12,109 bases of DNA. Source: JAWLCQ01 sp041687095 (lineage in GTDB: Bacteria; Planctomycetota; Phycisphaerae; SM23-33). A program made the position numbers and the translations under genes. Under the pieces are notes generated by a model. That model saw only the letters and a list, made by a program, of their open reading frames with translations, did not search any database and was not told the DNA's origin. The DNA lies in assembly GCA_041687095.1 (NCBI GenBank), contig JAWLCQ010000155.1, positions 1 to 12,109 on the forward strand, in the 5' to 3' direction. Of the stretch, positions 1-6,706 are shown one piece after another. Every line of letters begins with the position of its first letter. Positions within the stretch are counted from its first letter, which is position 1.

Positions 1-21
1 GCCCGCGCGGCCCGTGAGTTT

Positions 22-236
22 TAGAACAACGAGGGCAGGAGACCTCGTTGTTCAACACATCTCGACGCCCTGCACCCGGCAACCCAGGGTCTGCCTGTCG
101 TCCCGGACCGGGAACTCCGGGAGTCCTCGCAGAGACCTCCGGGACGCACAGAGACGCGTCCCTGGCGGGACGCCTGGAGACCGTTCCCTGCCGCCCGCAC
201 GGCTCGAGATGTGTAGAACAACGAGGTCAGGAGACC
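22..236. repeat. Inverted-repeat cassette with extra direct copy
   Basis: A 23-bp inverted repeat, matching at 22 of 23 positions, lies at 43-65 and 204-226 and encloses about 138 bp. The core half GAACAACGAGG occurs three times: 24-34, in reverse at 43-53, and 216-226. The first two copies form an 11-bp perfect hairpin with an 8-nt loop. A direct copy of 23 nt is seen at 22-44 and 214-236 with 22 of 23 identical. The interior has short palindromes (for example TCCCGGACCGGGA) and no credible ORF. This arrangement is typical of a small non-autonomous or dispersed repeat element, but no transposase is present and target-site duplications are not clear. The palindromes themselves are read directly; the mobile nature is inferred. 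Confidence 0.7.
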
Positions 237-238
237 CC

Positions 239-310
239 CAACGCACGCGCTCCAAGCAACGCACGCGCTCCAGGCAACGCACGCGTTTGAGGCAACGCAC
301 GCGCTTGAGG
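239..310. repeat. Four tandem 18-bp repeats
   Basis: Four contiguous 18-bp units occupy 239-256, 257-274, 275-292 and 293-310. All share CAACGCACGCG at the start and vary in the last seven bases (CTCCAAG, CTCCAGG, TTTGAGG, CTTGAGG). The array begins two bases after the direct copy of the upstream cassette. Although 18 bp keeps frame, no ORF across it has a plausible start or protein character, so I treat it as non-coding. It could be a minisatellite or a set of protein-binding iterons. Confidence 0.85.
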
Positions 311-482
311 CGCCGCGGCGGGTATTCAAAAAAAATCTTGCCATGCCCCCGGGCCTGCCCCCGGGAAGAGCACCGGTGATAAGCCCTAGAGCCGACTGGG
401 GTAACAACGCCCGCCGCCGGCCGGGAAGTCCGATAGGGCACGGGAAAGATACGTTTTCAGTTGCGATTACCCCAGCCCTGAC
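311..482. other. Spacer with an A-tract, no gene seen
   Basis: Between the tandem repeats and the promoter I see no credible gene. There is an eight-A tract near 328-335 and a short direct repeat of CCCCCGGG around 346-365. Neither has a recognisable function. Confidence 0.5.
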
Positions 483-510
483 TTGACGAATAGGGCTAGG
501 ATGGTACGAT
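483..510 (+). promoter_or_regulatory. Sigma-70-type promoter for the first PEP-CTERM gene
   Basis: TTGACG (483-488) and TACGAT (505-510) are separated by 16 bp. This is close to the housekeeping consensus and stands out in such GC-rich DNA. It would start transcription near 517 and leave a leader of about 90 nt before the ATG at 607. The same architecture, TTGACA-N16-TACGAT, occurs upstream of the S8 protease gene. Confidence 0.55.
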
Positions 511-606
511 ATGCTCGTTCGGACCAGAGGGACATGCAGCGTGCATAGTGCCTTTGCCCGGCGAGGACCTCCGCGAAAGCGGGCTCTGCAGAAAAGGAGT
601 GACGGA

Positions 607-1356
607 ATGATCGCAGTGACGAAATGGGATCGCGGTACGCGCCGTGCGCGGGCGGTACTGCCGGTACTGTTGGCCGGTGTGCTTCTGGCGGCCGCGACGG
701 CGGGTGCGGCCCCCTCGTTCACCTGGCCGGGCGCCCCCGCGTACTCGGTGACCGTGAACGACCCGGACGAGGGCCTGGCGAAGACCGCCCAGGAGATCCT
801 CTCGGCGGCCTACGCGTGGGACGGAACGCATCACTACTTCCGCATCACGCTGAAGGCCGCCCCTTCGGGCGTGGGCCCGACGGACAACTTCGCGGGCAAC
901 TACGGCATCTACATCCAGAAGGATGCCAACCCTGCCGAGGGCTGGTCGTTCAACGACACCAACTACCTGCCGTACAACATCCAGGGCCTCACCGTCGCCG
1001 ACGTGTCGAGCATCGACATCGCCCTCGACGGGCACTGGAACTACGGCGGCGGGGGGGCGTCGTTCCCCGCCATCGGGCAGCACAACCACGTCGCCACCGC
1101 CACGCCGGGCGCGTTCAGCTACGAGACGCTCGACGGGTTCAACCCGCAGGTCGGATCGTCCAACGTGATCGAGTTCAAGCTGGGCACGGCGTTCCTGCCG
1201 GCCGGTGCGGGCTTCACCTGGTTCGCCGGCACGCTGGACAACGGTTCGGAGATCGGGACCTACGACCTGACGGCCCCGACGCACGTGCCCGAGCCCATGA
1301 CGCTGGGCCTGCTGGGCCTGGGCGGTGTAGCGCTGCTCCGCCGTCGCGGCCGCTAA
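607..1356 (+). CDS. PEP-CTERM sorting domain protein of unknown function
   Basis: A 249-residue exported protein. The ATG at 607 is chosen over the upstream in-frame ATG at 511 because AGGAG (595-599) sits 7 nt before it and because the signal peptide then lies near the N-terminus. A charged start (KWDRGTRRAR) is followed by a hydrophobic stretch at about 17-35 ending TAGAAP. The body (about 36-225) is rich in G, N, T and aromatic residues, with alternating hydrophobic strands, and suggests a secreted beta-sandwich; I do not recognise a named domain. Residues 227-249 are a classic PEP-CTERM tail: VPEP, a leucine/glycine-rich segment, then LLRRRGR. Known family behaviour is recognition by an exosortase and attachment to the envelope or matrix; no exosortase gene is in the window. 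It is a single-gene unit with its own promoter (483-510) and terminator (1399-1434). The sorting tail is certain; the role is unknown. Confidence 0.92.
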   Translation: MIAVTKWDRGTRRARAVLPVLLAGVLLAAATAGAAPSFTWPGAPAYSVTVNDPDEGLAKTAQEILSAAYAWDGTHHYFRITLKAAPSGVGPTDNFAGNYGIYIQKDANPAEGWSFNDTNYLPYNIQGLTVADVSSIDIALDGHWNYGGGGASFPAIGQHNHVATATPGAFSYETLDGFNPQVGSSNVIEFKLGTAFLPAGAGFTWFAGTLDNGSEIGTYDLTAPTHVPEPMTLGLLGLGGVALLRRRGR

Positions 1357-1398
1357 GAAACAGACCCTGACCCTTCCCTTGCATCTACTCTCCCCCCG

Positions 1399-1434
1399 GG
1401 GGCGGGTCCGCACGCCGGGCCCGCCCCTCTTGTT
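1399..1434 (+). terminator. Rho-independent terminator after the first PEP-CTERM gene
   Basis: An 11-bp GC-rich stem (1399-1409 with 1417-1427, one G-T pair) has a 7-nt loop and is followed by TCTTGTT. It lies 43 bp after the stop codon, in the expected place. Confidence 0.8.
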
Positions 1435-1511
1435 GCGCTCCTGGGAGTGTGCCGGCGGAGAGGAGCGGTAGCGGTACTGGACTGTCTGCCCCCAGACGCA
1501 GCGCTGGGTGC

Positions 1512-1594
1512 CACCCTCAAGCGGCGCTGTTTGCCGCTTGGGGGTGCTCGACCCCAGCACCCCCAAACCGCGAGAAGCATGCGGCTTGGGGGTG
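1512..1594. repeat. REP-like hairpin pair between convergent genes
   Basis: Hairpin A pairs 1512-1525 with 1533-1546 (14 bp with one U-G pair). Hairpin C pairs 1558-1571 with 1581-1594 (14 bp, one mismatch). The right arm of A and the left arm of C can instead pair as hairpin B (1540-1548 with 1556-1564, 9 bp perfect), so the structures are mutually exclusive. All arms are variants of CACCCCCAAGCSGC. The loop region of C, read on the minus strand, contains GCATGCTTCTCGC, an exact 13-nt match to 7878-7890. Two inverted REP units next to each other form a typical BIME. The position between convergent genes also suits a bidirectional transcription stop. The rest of 1435-1653 holds nothing recognisable. 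Confidence 0.8.
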
Positions 1595-1653
1595 GCGCGC
1601 AATCCGCACCTTCGGACAACCGGGCAGTACGGCGATTGAGGATGGACGGTGTA

Positions 1654-3399
1654 CTACGGCTGGGGGGAGTGCTCCAGGGGCCAGCTTCCGCGGCTCTTCG
1701 CCTTCCCGTAGATCACCGCCGCTGCCGCGCGGAGGCTCTCCGGGCCCGGGCCGTAGGTGCAGATGACGGTGCCCGCCTTGTCCGGGACGGCCATGGGGTA
1801 GGGGGAGTTGGTGACGACCACGACGGGGATCCTGCGCTTCAGGAGGTCCTTCAGCAGGGCGTTGTTGCTGGGCGGGACCATCCGCCAGAACCAGTTGGTC
1901 ATCACGACCGCGTCCACGGACGGGGCGAGCTGGAGGATCCGCTCGTGTTCGTGCGGTTCGGCGGCGAGCCAGGTGTCGCTCAGCACGGCGTTCATGGACT
2001 GGTCGAGCATGGCCTCGGTGAACGAGTGGGCGTGGTAGTGGTCGTCCCCGGGGAGGCTGCTGTCGGGGAGGCGCTGCTCGACGATGAGGACCTTCTGGCC
2101 CTTGGTGAGGGGGAGGAGGCCCTGGCGGTCGCGGAGGAGGGTGACGCAGCGGCGGGCGACGTCGCGGGCGAGCTTGGTGATGGACTCGTCGGCGTAGGTG
2201 GCGGTGGCGGCGTCGGGGTCCACCCGTCCGCCGGTGTCGAAGAGGCCCTTATCCATCTTCATGGTGAGGATGTGGCGGACGCGGTCGTCGAGTTCGCTCT
2301 CGGGGATGTCCCCGCGGCGGACCCAGCGCTTGATCTCGAAGAACGCTTGGGAGCGGAGTTCGTCGTCGAACTTGAGCAGGACCAGGTCCGCCCCGGCCGC
2401 GATGGCCATGGCGGAGGCGACGGGGACGCCCCATCGTTTGACGATGGCGCCCATGCCCATGGCGTCGGTGGTGATGACGCCCTGGAAGCCCAGTTCCCCG
2501 CGGAGGACGTCGGTGAGGATGCGGCGGGAGAGGGTGGCGGGGGTCTGGTCGTCGTCGAGGGCGGGGTAGGCGTTGTGGGCGGACATGATGGCCCGCAGGC
2601 CCTGGCGGATGAGGGCGCGGTAGGGGAGGAGTTCGACCTCGTCCATGCGCTTCCGCGACGCGCGGAGGATGGGCAGTTCGCTGTGGGCGTCGACCGACGA
2701 GTCCCCGCGCCCCGGGAAGTGCTTGCCGGTGGCGATCACTCCGCCCGCCTCCAGGCCCTTCATGAACTGCACGGCGTACTTGGCGAGGACCTCGGGGTCG
2801 TCGGAGAACGAGCGGACGTTGATCTCGGGGTTGTCGGGGTTGATGTTCACGTCGCACACGGGCGAGTGGATCATGTTGATGCCCATCGACGAGAGCTGCC
2901 GAGCGGTCGCCTCCCCCACCTGCCGGGCGAGCGCGGGCCCGCCCCCCGCCCGGAGGCCCATGCTCGCCGGGAACAGCCTCACGCCCCCGAACGGGTAGTC
3001 GTGCGAGAACCCGCCCTCGAAGTCGGTGGTGATGTGCAGCGGGACCCCGCAGCGGCGGTTCATGGCGATGTCCTGCATGCGGTTGGTCAGCTTGGCGTAG
3101 GCGGCGGGGGAGACGGCCGTGTTGCGGACGGGGAAGTTGAAGTGGGTCTCGGCGATGGTGAAGTAGTCGTCGGGGGGCTCCCAGCCCTTCACCTTGAGGT
3201 CCTTGTTGTAGTACCCGTGGATGGCGGACTCGGTGGCGTAGGGCTCGACGCGGAAGCCCCCGCAGTGCAGGCGGGTGACACACTCGATGAGGCTGGGAGT
3301 GACCATGCCCCCCCGCCACCAGAGCGTGAGGCACTGCCCGATCTTCTCGTCCAGGGTCATCCGCGCCAGCAGGTTCTCAACGCGATCGGCGGTACGCAT
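1654..3399 (-). CDS. Glycoside hydrolase family 3, NagZ-type beta-N-acetylhexosaminidase
   Basis: A 581-residue protein, predicted to remove terminal N-acetylhexosamine residues with retention of configuration. The start is set by AGGAG (3406-3410) 6 nt before the ATG, with the typical GH3 opening VENLLARMTLDEKIGQ. The TIM-barrel domain spans about 1-390. KHFPGRGDSSVDAH at 226-239 is the NagZ signature and keeps the Asp237-His239 pair used as general acid/base in NagZ enzymes. TTDAMGMGAI at 310-319 gives the nucleophile Asp312. A C-terminal alpha/beta domain starts near CVTLLRDRQGLLPL (418-431). Two-domain NagZ proteins of this kind exist in Bacillus, whereas the E. coli enzyme has about 340 residues. 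No signal peptide is visible, so it is probably cytoplasmic and acts in cell-wall or chitin amino-sugar recycling. The usual second His of the signature (PGHG) is Arg here (PGRG). Exact substrate is uncertain. Confidence 0.93.
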   Translation of the reverse strand: MRTADRVENLLARMTLDEKIGQCLTLWWRGGMVTPSLIECVTRLHCGGFRVEPYATESAIHGYYNKDLKVKGWEPPDDYFTIAETHFNFPVRNTAVSPAAYAKLTNRMQDIAMNRRCGVPLHITTDFEGGFSHDYPFGGVRLFPASMGLRAGGGPALARQVGEATARQLSSMGINMIHSPVCDVNINPDNPEINVRSFSDDPEVLAKYAVQFMKGLEAGGVIATGKHFPGRGDSSVDAHSELPILRASRKRMDEVELLPYRALIRQGLRAIMSAHNAYPALDDDQTPATLSRRILTDVLRGELGFQGVITTDAMGMGAIVKRWGVPVASAMAIAAGADLVLLKFDDELRSQAFFEIKRWVRRGDIPESELDDRVRHILTMKMDKGLFDTGGRVDPDAATATYADESITKLARDVARRCVTLLRDRQGLLPLTKGQKVLIVEQRLPDSSLPGDDHYHAHSFTEAMLDQSMNAVLSDTWLAAEPHEHERILQLAPSVDAVVMTNWFWRMVPPSNNALLKDLLKRRIPVVVVTNSPYPMAVPDKAGTVICTYGPGPESLRAAAAVIYGKAKSRGSWPLEHSPQP

Positions 3400-3426
3400 G
3401 CGAGTCTCCTTTCGATGGGTCTCGAG

Positions 3427-3455
3427 ATGATAGGGCAGGGGGAGGCGGTCGGCAA
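3427..3455 (-). promoter_or_regulatory. Promoter for the GH3 gene
   Basis: On the minus strand TTGCCG (3455-3450) and TATCAT (3432-3427) are 17 bp apart. The predicted start lies near 3420, about 20 nt before the ATG. Its -35 box is 40 bp from the -35 box of the divergent promoter at 3496, so one regulator could control both genes. Confidence 0.6.
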
Positions 3456-3495
3456 GGGAGGGCGCGGAACGGGAACGTTTGGGGAAGGAACTCTC

Positions 3496-3523
3496 TTGAC
3501 ATGCTCCCGAAGCGCGGTACGAT
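3496..3523 (+). promoter_or_regulatory. Promoter upstream of the S8 protease gene
   Basis: TTGACA (3496-3501), a perfect -35 box, and TACGAT (3518-3523) are spaced by 16 bp. The predicted start near 3530 gives an unusually long leader of about 280 nt before the ATG at 3813. A closer promoter cannot be excluded. Confidence 0.6.
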
Positions 3524-3538
3524 GGGACGCGATCGATG

Positions 3539-3597
3539 CCCGCGTGCTCACGCGGGTACGGTCCTGCGCGTCCGCCGTCGCACCAGAGCCTGGTGCG
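3539..3597 (+). other. Structured leader of the protease transcript
   Basis: Two compact hairpins follow the predicted transcription start. One pairs 3539-3545 with 3550-3556 (7 bp, GCTC loop). The other pairs 3579-3586 with 3590-3597 (8 bp, 3-nt loop). The rest of the leader to 3812 contains GGTCTAC (3717-3723), also found upstream of the next PEP-CTERM gene, and no convincing small ORF. No known riboswitch fold is recognised. Confidence 0.4.
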
Positions 3598-3812
3598 GGA
3601 CCCCCGCAGCCTTTCGGATCGGAGGAACATCCGCCGGGATCCTCGCATCCCCGCCGGATGGTGTGCTCAACGGAACGATGACCGCTTCATCGACTCGTCC
3701 GCGTAAACGGACGATAGGTCTACAGTGGAGGCGGCCAGAGGGCTTGGCAGTTCCAGAGTCCGCGGGCCGCCAGGAGAGCGCACCGACGGTGAGTGCTGGG
3801 AAAGGACGGACC

Positions 3813-5555
3813 ATGAGCAGGGCGGGTTTCCTCGGAACGATCAGTGCAGTGTTGGTGGTGGCTCTGTGCGCCGCAAGCGCCCAGGCCGACGGGCGGGAGG
3901 CCCCGACGGCCGCCCCGTGGGACGGGGATCCGCTGGGGCACGTGCGATGGGAGGAGGGGGATCGCAGCGCTCCGCAGGCCGCCCCGTTCGCGGGCGACCC
4001 GCTGCAGCAGCGCAAGTACTTCGCCCCCAACGATCCGCTCTTCGCCCAGCAGTGGCACCTGGATAACACCAACGGATACCCGGACGTGAACGTCGTCCCC
4101 GCGTGGCAGCGGGGCGTGACGGGGTCGGGCGTGCTCATCGGGATCGTCGATGACAGCCTGCAGACGACGCACCCGGACCTGGCGCCCAACTACAACCCCG
4201 CCCATAGCTGGGACTTCGGGCAGAACGACGCGATCCCCGATCCGGTCTGGTCGGACGACAACCACGGCACGAGCGTCGCGGGCGTCGCCGCCGGGCGCGG
4301 GGGCAACGGGGTTGGCGTTACGGGGGCGGCCCCCGAGGCGGGCCTCGCGGGGTTGCGGATCGACTTCAACAACCAGACCGACGCCATGTTCGTCAACGCC
4401 ACCCTCTATCACTCCAGCGGCACCGACACGAGCATCCAGGTCAAGAACCACAGCTACGGGACCAGCGTCCCGTTCATCGCCAACACCTCCCAGGTCAACG
4501 CCCTCGTCGCCTCCTCCGCCGCCGGAACCATCCACACCTTCGCGGCCGGCAATGAGCGGAGCTACCACGGGTACTACATCGACGTGGACAACAACGGGAC
4601 GCTGACGGAAGACGTGGACTACGCGATCGACGCCGATGCGAGCAAGAAGGCGACGCAGAACGCGGACGAGTCCATCGCCGTCGCCGCCCTCGGGGCCGAC
4701 GGGAAGCTCTCGCCGTACAGCAACTTCGGCGCCTGCGTGTTCGTGACCGCCCCGTCCAACGGGGCGTTGGGCAAGGGCATTGTGACGACCGACCGCACGG
4801 GTTCGGCCGGGTACAACAGCGGGTCCGACCCCATCGGCAACAGCGACTACACCAGCGCGTTCGGGGGCACTTCGTCGGCGAGTCCGCTGGTGGCGGGGGT
4901 CATGGCCCTGGGCAAGCAGGCCAACCCCAACCTGGATGTCCGCATGGCCAAGCACCTGCTGGCGCAGACGTCGCAGATGGTCGACGCCACCGACGCCAAC
5001 TGGGTCGTCAATGCCGCCGGGTTCGAGTTCAGCGACAACTACGGCTTTGGGCTCATCGACGCCGACGCGTTCACGCTGGCGGCGACGCAGTTCTCGGGCG
5101 TCACCCCGCTGGTGACGGAGACCACGGGCACGATCAGCGTCGGGCAGGCCATCGGCTCGACCGGGGCGACGCTGATGCAGCAGTTCTCCCTCGACACTCC
5201 CGGTGCGCTCGAGGAGATCGAGGTGCGCCTGAACGTCAGCCACACGTGGCGGGGCGATCTGGAGGCGTTCCTGGTGTCTCCGGCGGGGACGGGCTACCGG
5301 CTGTTCAGTCGCAACTACGCGGACTCCTTCAACAACATCGACTGGACGTTCACCTCCAACGCCTACTGGGGCGAAAGTGCCGTGGGCGACTGGGCGCTGT
5401 ACCTCGTGGACACCTGGCAAGGGGCCGACGACGGGATCTGGAACAGCTTCTCCGTGACGGCGAGGACCGGGTCGCTGATCGCCGTCCCCGAGCCCCTGAC
5501 GCTCGCGATGCTCACAATGGGCGGTCTGGCGCTGCTCCGCCGCCGGCGGGCGTAG
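3813..5555 (+). CDS. Secreted S8 (kexin-like) serine protease with P-domain and PEP-CTERM tail
   Basis: A 580-residue subtilisin-family endopeptidase predicted to act outside the cytoplasm. The ATG at 3813 is preferred over upstream in-frame ATGs because AAAGGA (3801-3806) lies 6 nt before it and a signal peptide (1-25, ending ASAQA) follows at once. The catalytic triad is visible: Asp113 in IGIVDDS, His151 in DNNHGTSVAG and Ser354 in GGTSSASPLVAG; Asn247 in FAAGNE is the oxyanion residue. The VDD form of the Asp motif resembles kexins and proprotein convertases, and residues about 455-551 (TWRGDLEAFLVSPAGT, then GDWALYLVD) form the matching P/Homo-B domain. Residues 558-580 are a PEP-CTERM tail (VPEP ... 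LLRRRRA). The N-terminal part before the catalytic domain carries two copies of A-P-x-A-A-P-[WF]-x-G-D-P-L, near 30-41 and 53-64. It is probably anchored or sorted by an exosortase; substrates are unknown. Confidence 0.95.
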   Translation: MSRAGFLGTISAVLVVALCAASAQADGREAPTAAPWDGDPLGHVRWEEGDRSAPQAAPFAGDPLQQRKYFAPNDPLFAQQWHLDNTNGYPDVNVVPAWQRGVTGSGVLIGIVDDSLQTTHPDLAPNYNPAHSWDFGQNDAIPDPVWSDDNHGTSVAGVAAGRGGNGVGVTGAAPEAGLAGLRIDFNNQTDAMFVNATLYHSSGTDTSIQVKNHSYGTSVPFIANTSQVNALVASSAAGTIHTFAAGNERSYHGYYIDVDNNGTLTEDVDYAIDADASKKATQNADESIAVAALGADGKLSPYSNFGACVFVTAPSNGALGKGIVTTDRTGSAGYNSGSDPIGNSDYTSAFGGTSSASPLVAGVMALGKQANPNLDVRMAKHLLAQTSQMVDATDANWVVNAAGFEFSDNYGFGLIDADAFTLAATQFSGVTPLVTETTGTISVGQAIGSTGATLMQQFSLDTPGALEEIEVRLNVSHTWRGDLEAFLVSPAGTGYRLFSRNYADSFNNIDWTFTSNAYWGESAVGDWALYLVDTWQGADDGIWNSFSVTARTGSLIAVPEPLTLAMLTMGGLALLRRRRA

Positions 5556-5762
5556 CGCATCGTCCCGGACGCTGACTGTGGGAGCGAGGCAGCGGGACAG
5601 GCAGGGCGGTTCTGTTTAGCGCCCCCTGGGCGTGTGCGTCTCCCCCTTGCGTGTCTGTGACATTCGTGTACGGGTCTACTGGTCCGCGTGCCTCGGGAGC
5701 GTGCGTACGTTTCCAGGGGCGGCGGCACTCGTCCAACGGTTGGATAGATCAGGAGGACGGAC

Positions 5763-6467
5763 GTGATTCGACAGTTCATTGTCCTGCTCGCCGTGGGCTT
5801 GCTGACGGGGTCGGCGGCGATGGGGACGGTCATCACTTACGGGGACATGGACGTGTTGGGTACGCGGTCCTACTCCGCAAGCCCCACCGCCGGGGCGACG
5901 CTCGAAGGCCTCGCCGCCGGGGTCATCACCGACGCCTCCCTCTGGCAGAGCCACGGATTCCCCTTCAACCCCTCCGTGGGCGACTTCCCCGGGACCGACC
6001 AGATCTACGTCGGCAGCGCCCAGACGGGTTACCACGACGGGTACTCCCAGCACGCCGGAAGGCTCCACGGACCGCAAACGATTTCGCTGGACTACGCGTC
6101 GGCGGTCCCGGAGGGGCACCGGGTGGCGTCCCTGACTCTTGGCGTCGCCGCCGACGATTTCCAGCGGCCGTACTTCGGACAACCCTACACGGCGTGGATC
6201 AATGGTGCGCAGGACGCCACCCTCACCGGCAAGCTCAACGCCATCAACGAGACCGGACCCGTGGTACACTTCTTCACGATCGGGATCGATCCGCAGACGC
6301 TCACCGGCGGGCACGTCCTCACGCTGGCGATCGACCAGGGGGGAACGGGCGGGGACGGGTGGGCCATCGACTTCCTGACCGTCGGGGTGACGACGGAACC
6401 CATCCCCGAGCCCGCCACGCTCCTGCTGCTGCTGCCCGGACTGGCGATGCTGCGGCGGAAGCACTGA
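5763..6467 (+). CDS. PEP-CTERM protein, predicted beta-rich exported protein
   Basis: A 234-residue protein starting with GTG. The start is fixed by a perfect AGGAGG (5751-5756) 6 nt upstream and by an immediate signal peptide (IRQFIVLLAVGLLTGSAAMG). The mature part has short hydrophobic strands alternating with G, T and D-rich turns. Segments such as SLTLGVAADDFQ (123-134) and GGDGWAIDFLTVGV (196-209) suggest a lectin-like or jelly-roll sandwich, but I cannot name a family with confidence. Residues 214-234 are the PEP-CTERM tail (IPEPATLLLLL ... MLRRKH), with a shorter basic end than its neighbours. It lies 207 bp after the protease gene in the same direction; no strong terminator is seen between them, so readthrough is possible. 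A strong terminator follows it. Confidence 0.9.
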   Translation: MIRQFIVLLAVGLLTGSAAMGTVITYGDMDVLGTRSYSASPTAGATLEGLAAGVITDASLWQSHGFPFNPSVGDFPGTDQIYVGSAQTGYHDGYSQHAGRLHGPQTISLDYASAVPEGHRVASLTLGVAADDFQRPYFGQPYTAWINGAQDATLTGKLNAINETGPVVHFFTIGIDPQTLTGGHVLTLAIDQGGTGGDGWAIDFLTVGVTTEPIPEPATLLLLLPGLAMLRRKH

Positions 6468-6502
6468 CCGCGCCCCCGAAGTCCGAGCCCTCGGCAGTTC
6501 CC

Positions 6503-6553
6503 GCCCCGCGCGGGCGACGGAGACGCCTCTGTCGCCCGCGCGGGGCTTTGTTT
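6503..6553 (+). terminator. Very strong rho-independent terminator
   Basis: A perfect 16-bp GC-rich stem (6503-6518 with 6531-6546) continues as four more pairs to a 4-nt loop and is followed by TTTGTTT. It starts 36 bp after the stop codon of the PEP-CTERM gene and separates it from the next gene. Confidence 0.92.
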
Positions 6554-6566
6554 ACAATGGGCCCGC

Positions 6567-6635
6567 CTCGAAACGGGAACAGGCGCCGCGGGGCACACGC
6601 TGTCCGCACCCCCAGGCGCCTGCCCCCGTTTCGAG
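6567..6635. repeat. REP-like long hairpin upstream of the DHS-like gene
   Basis: The arms 6567-6577 and 6625-6635 (11 bp, CTCGAAACGGG) and 6580-6587 and 6615-6622 (8 bp, CAGGCGCC) form a 19-bp stem with one 2-by-2 internal loop; the apical region also has a 4-bp GCGG/CCGC helix. The right arm (GGCGCCTGCCCCCGTTTCGAG) lines up with the REP arm at 7898-7918 (GGTGCCTGTCCCC, then T-run and CGAG), differing by a few substitutions and one gap. This makes it a diverged member of the same REP family. If transcribed, it would be in the leader of the gene at 6707. Confidence 0.7.
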
Positions 6636-6706
6636 CCCCTGCGGGCGAACCGAACGCTCATGACGGGCGGTTCCCCGGTTCCGGACTCGCGAGCACGGGA
6701 GAGAGC

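Noticed and set aside
1..24. Possible last codons of an upstream gene ending TAG at 22-24
   Set aside because: Only seven codons are visible and another frame stops at 15-17, so a gene end cannot be supported.
24..53. Hairpin as a terminator for an upstream gene
   Set aside because: The 11-bp stem is followed by AACACATC with no T-tract, and it is better explained as part of the repeat cassette.
239..310. The tandem 18-bp repeats as a CRISPR array
   Set aside because: The units are contiguous without spacers of CRISPR length, and no cas gene is present.
496..1602. A 368-codon minus-strand frame over the first PEP-CTERM gene
   Set aside because: It runs through the terminator and REP hairpins and is antisense to a well-supported gene.
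1447..3681. A 744-codon plus-strand frame across the GH3 gene
   Set aside because: It is antisense to a clear GH3 enzyme, composed of Val/Gly/Glu/Asp-rich sequence without motifs, and begins in the repeat spacer.
3720..5420. A 566-codon minus-strand frame across the protease gene
   Set aside because: It is antisense to the S8 protease with its full catalytic triad and has no recognisable domain or ribosome site.
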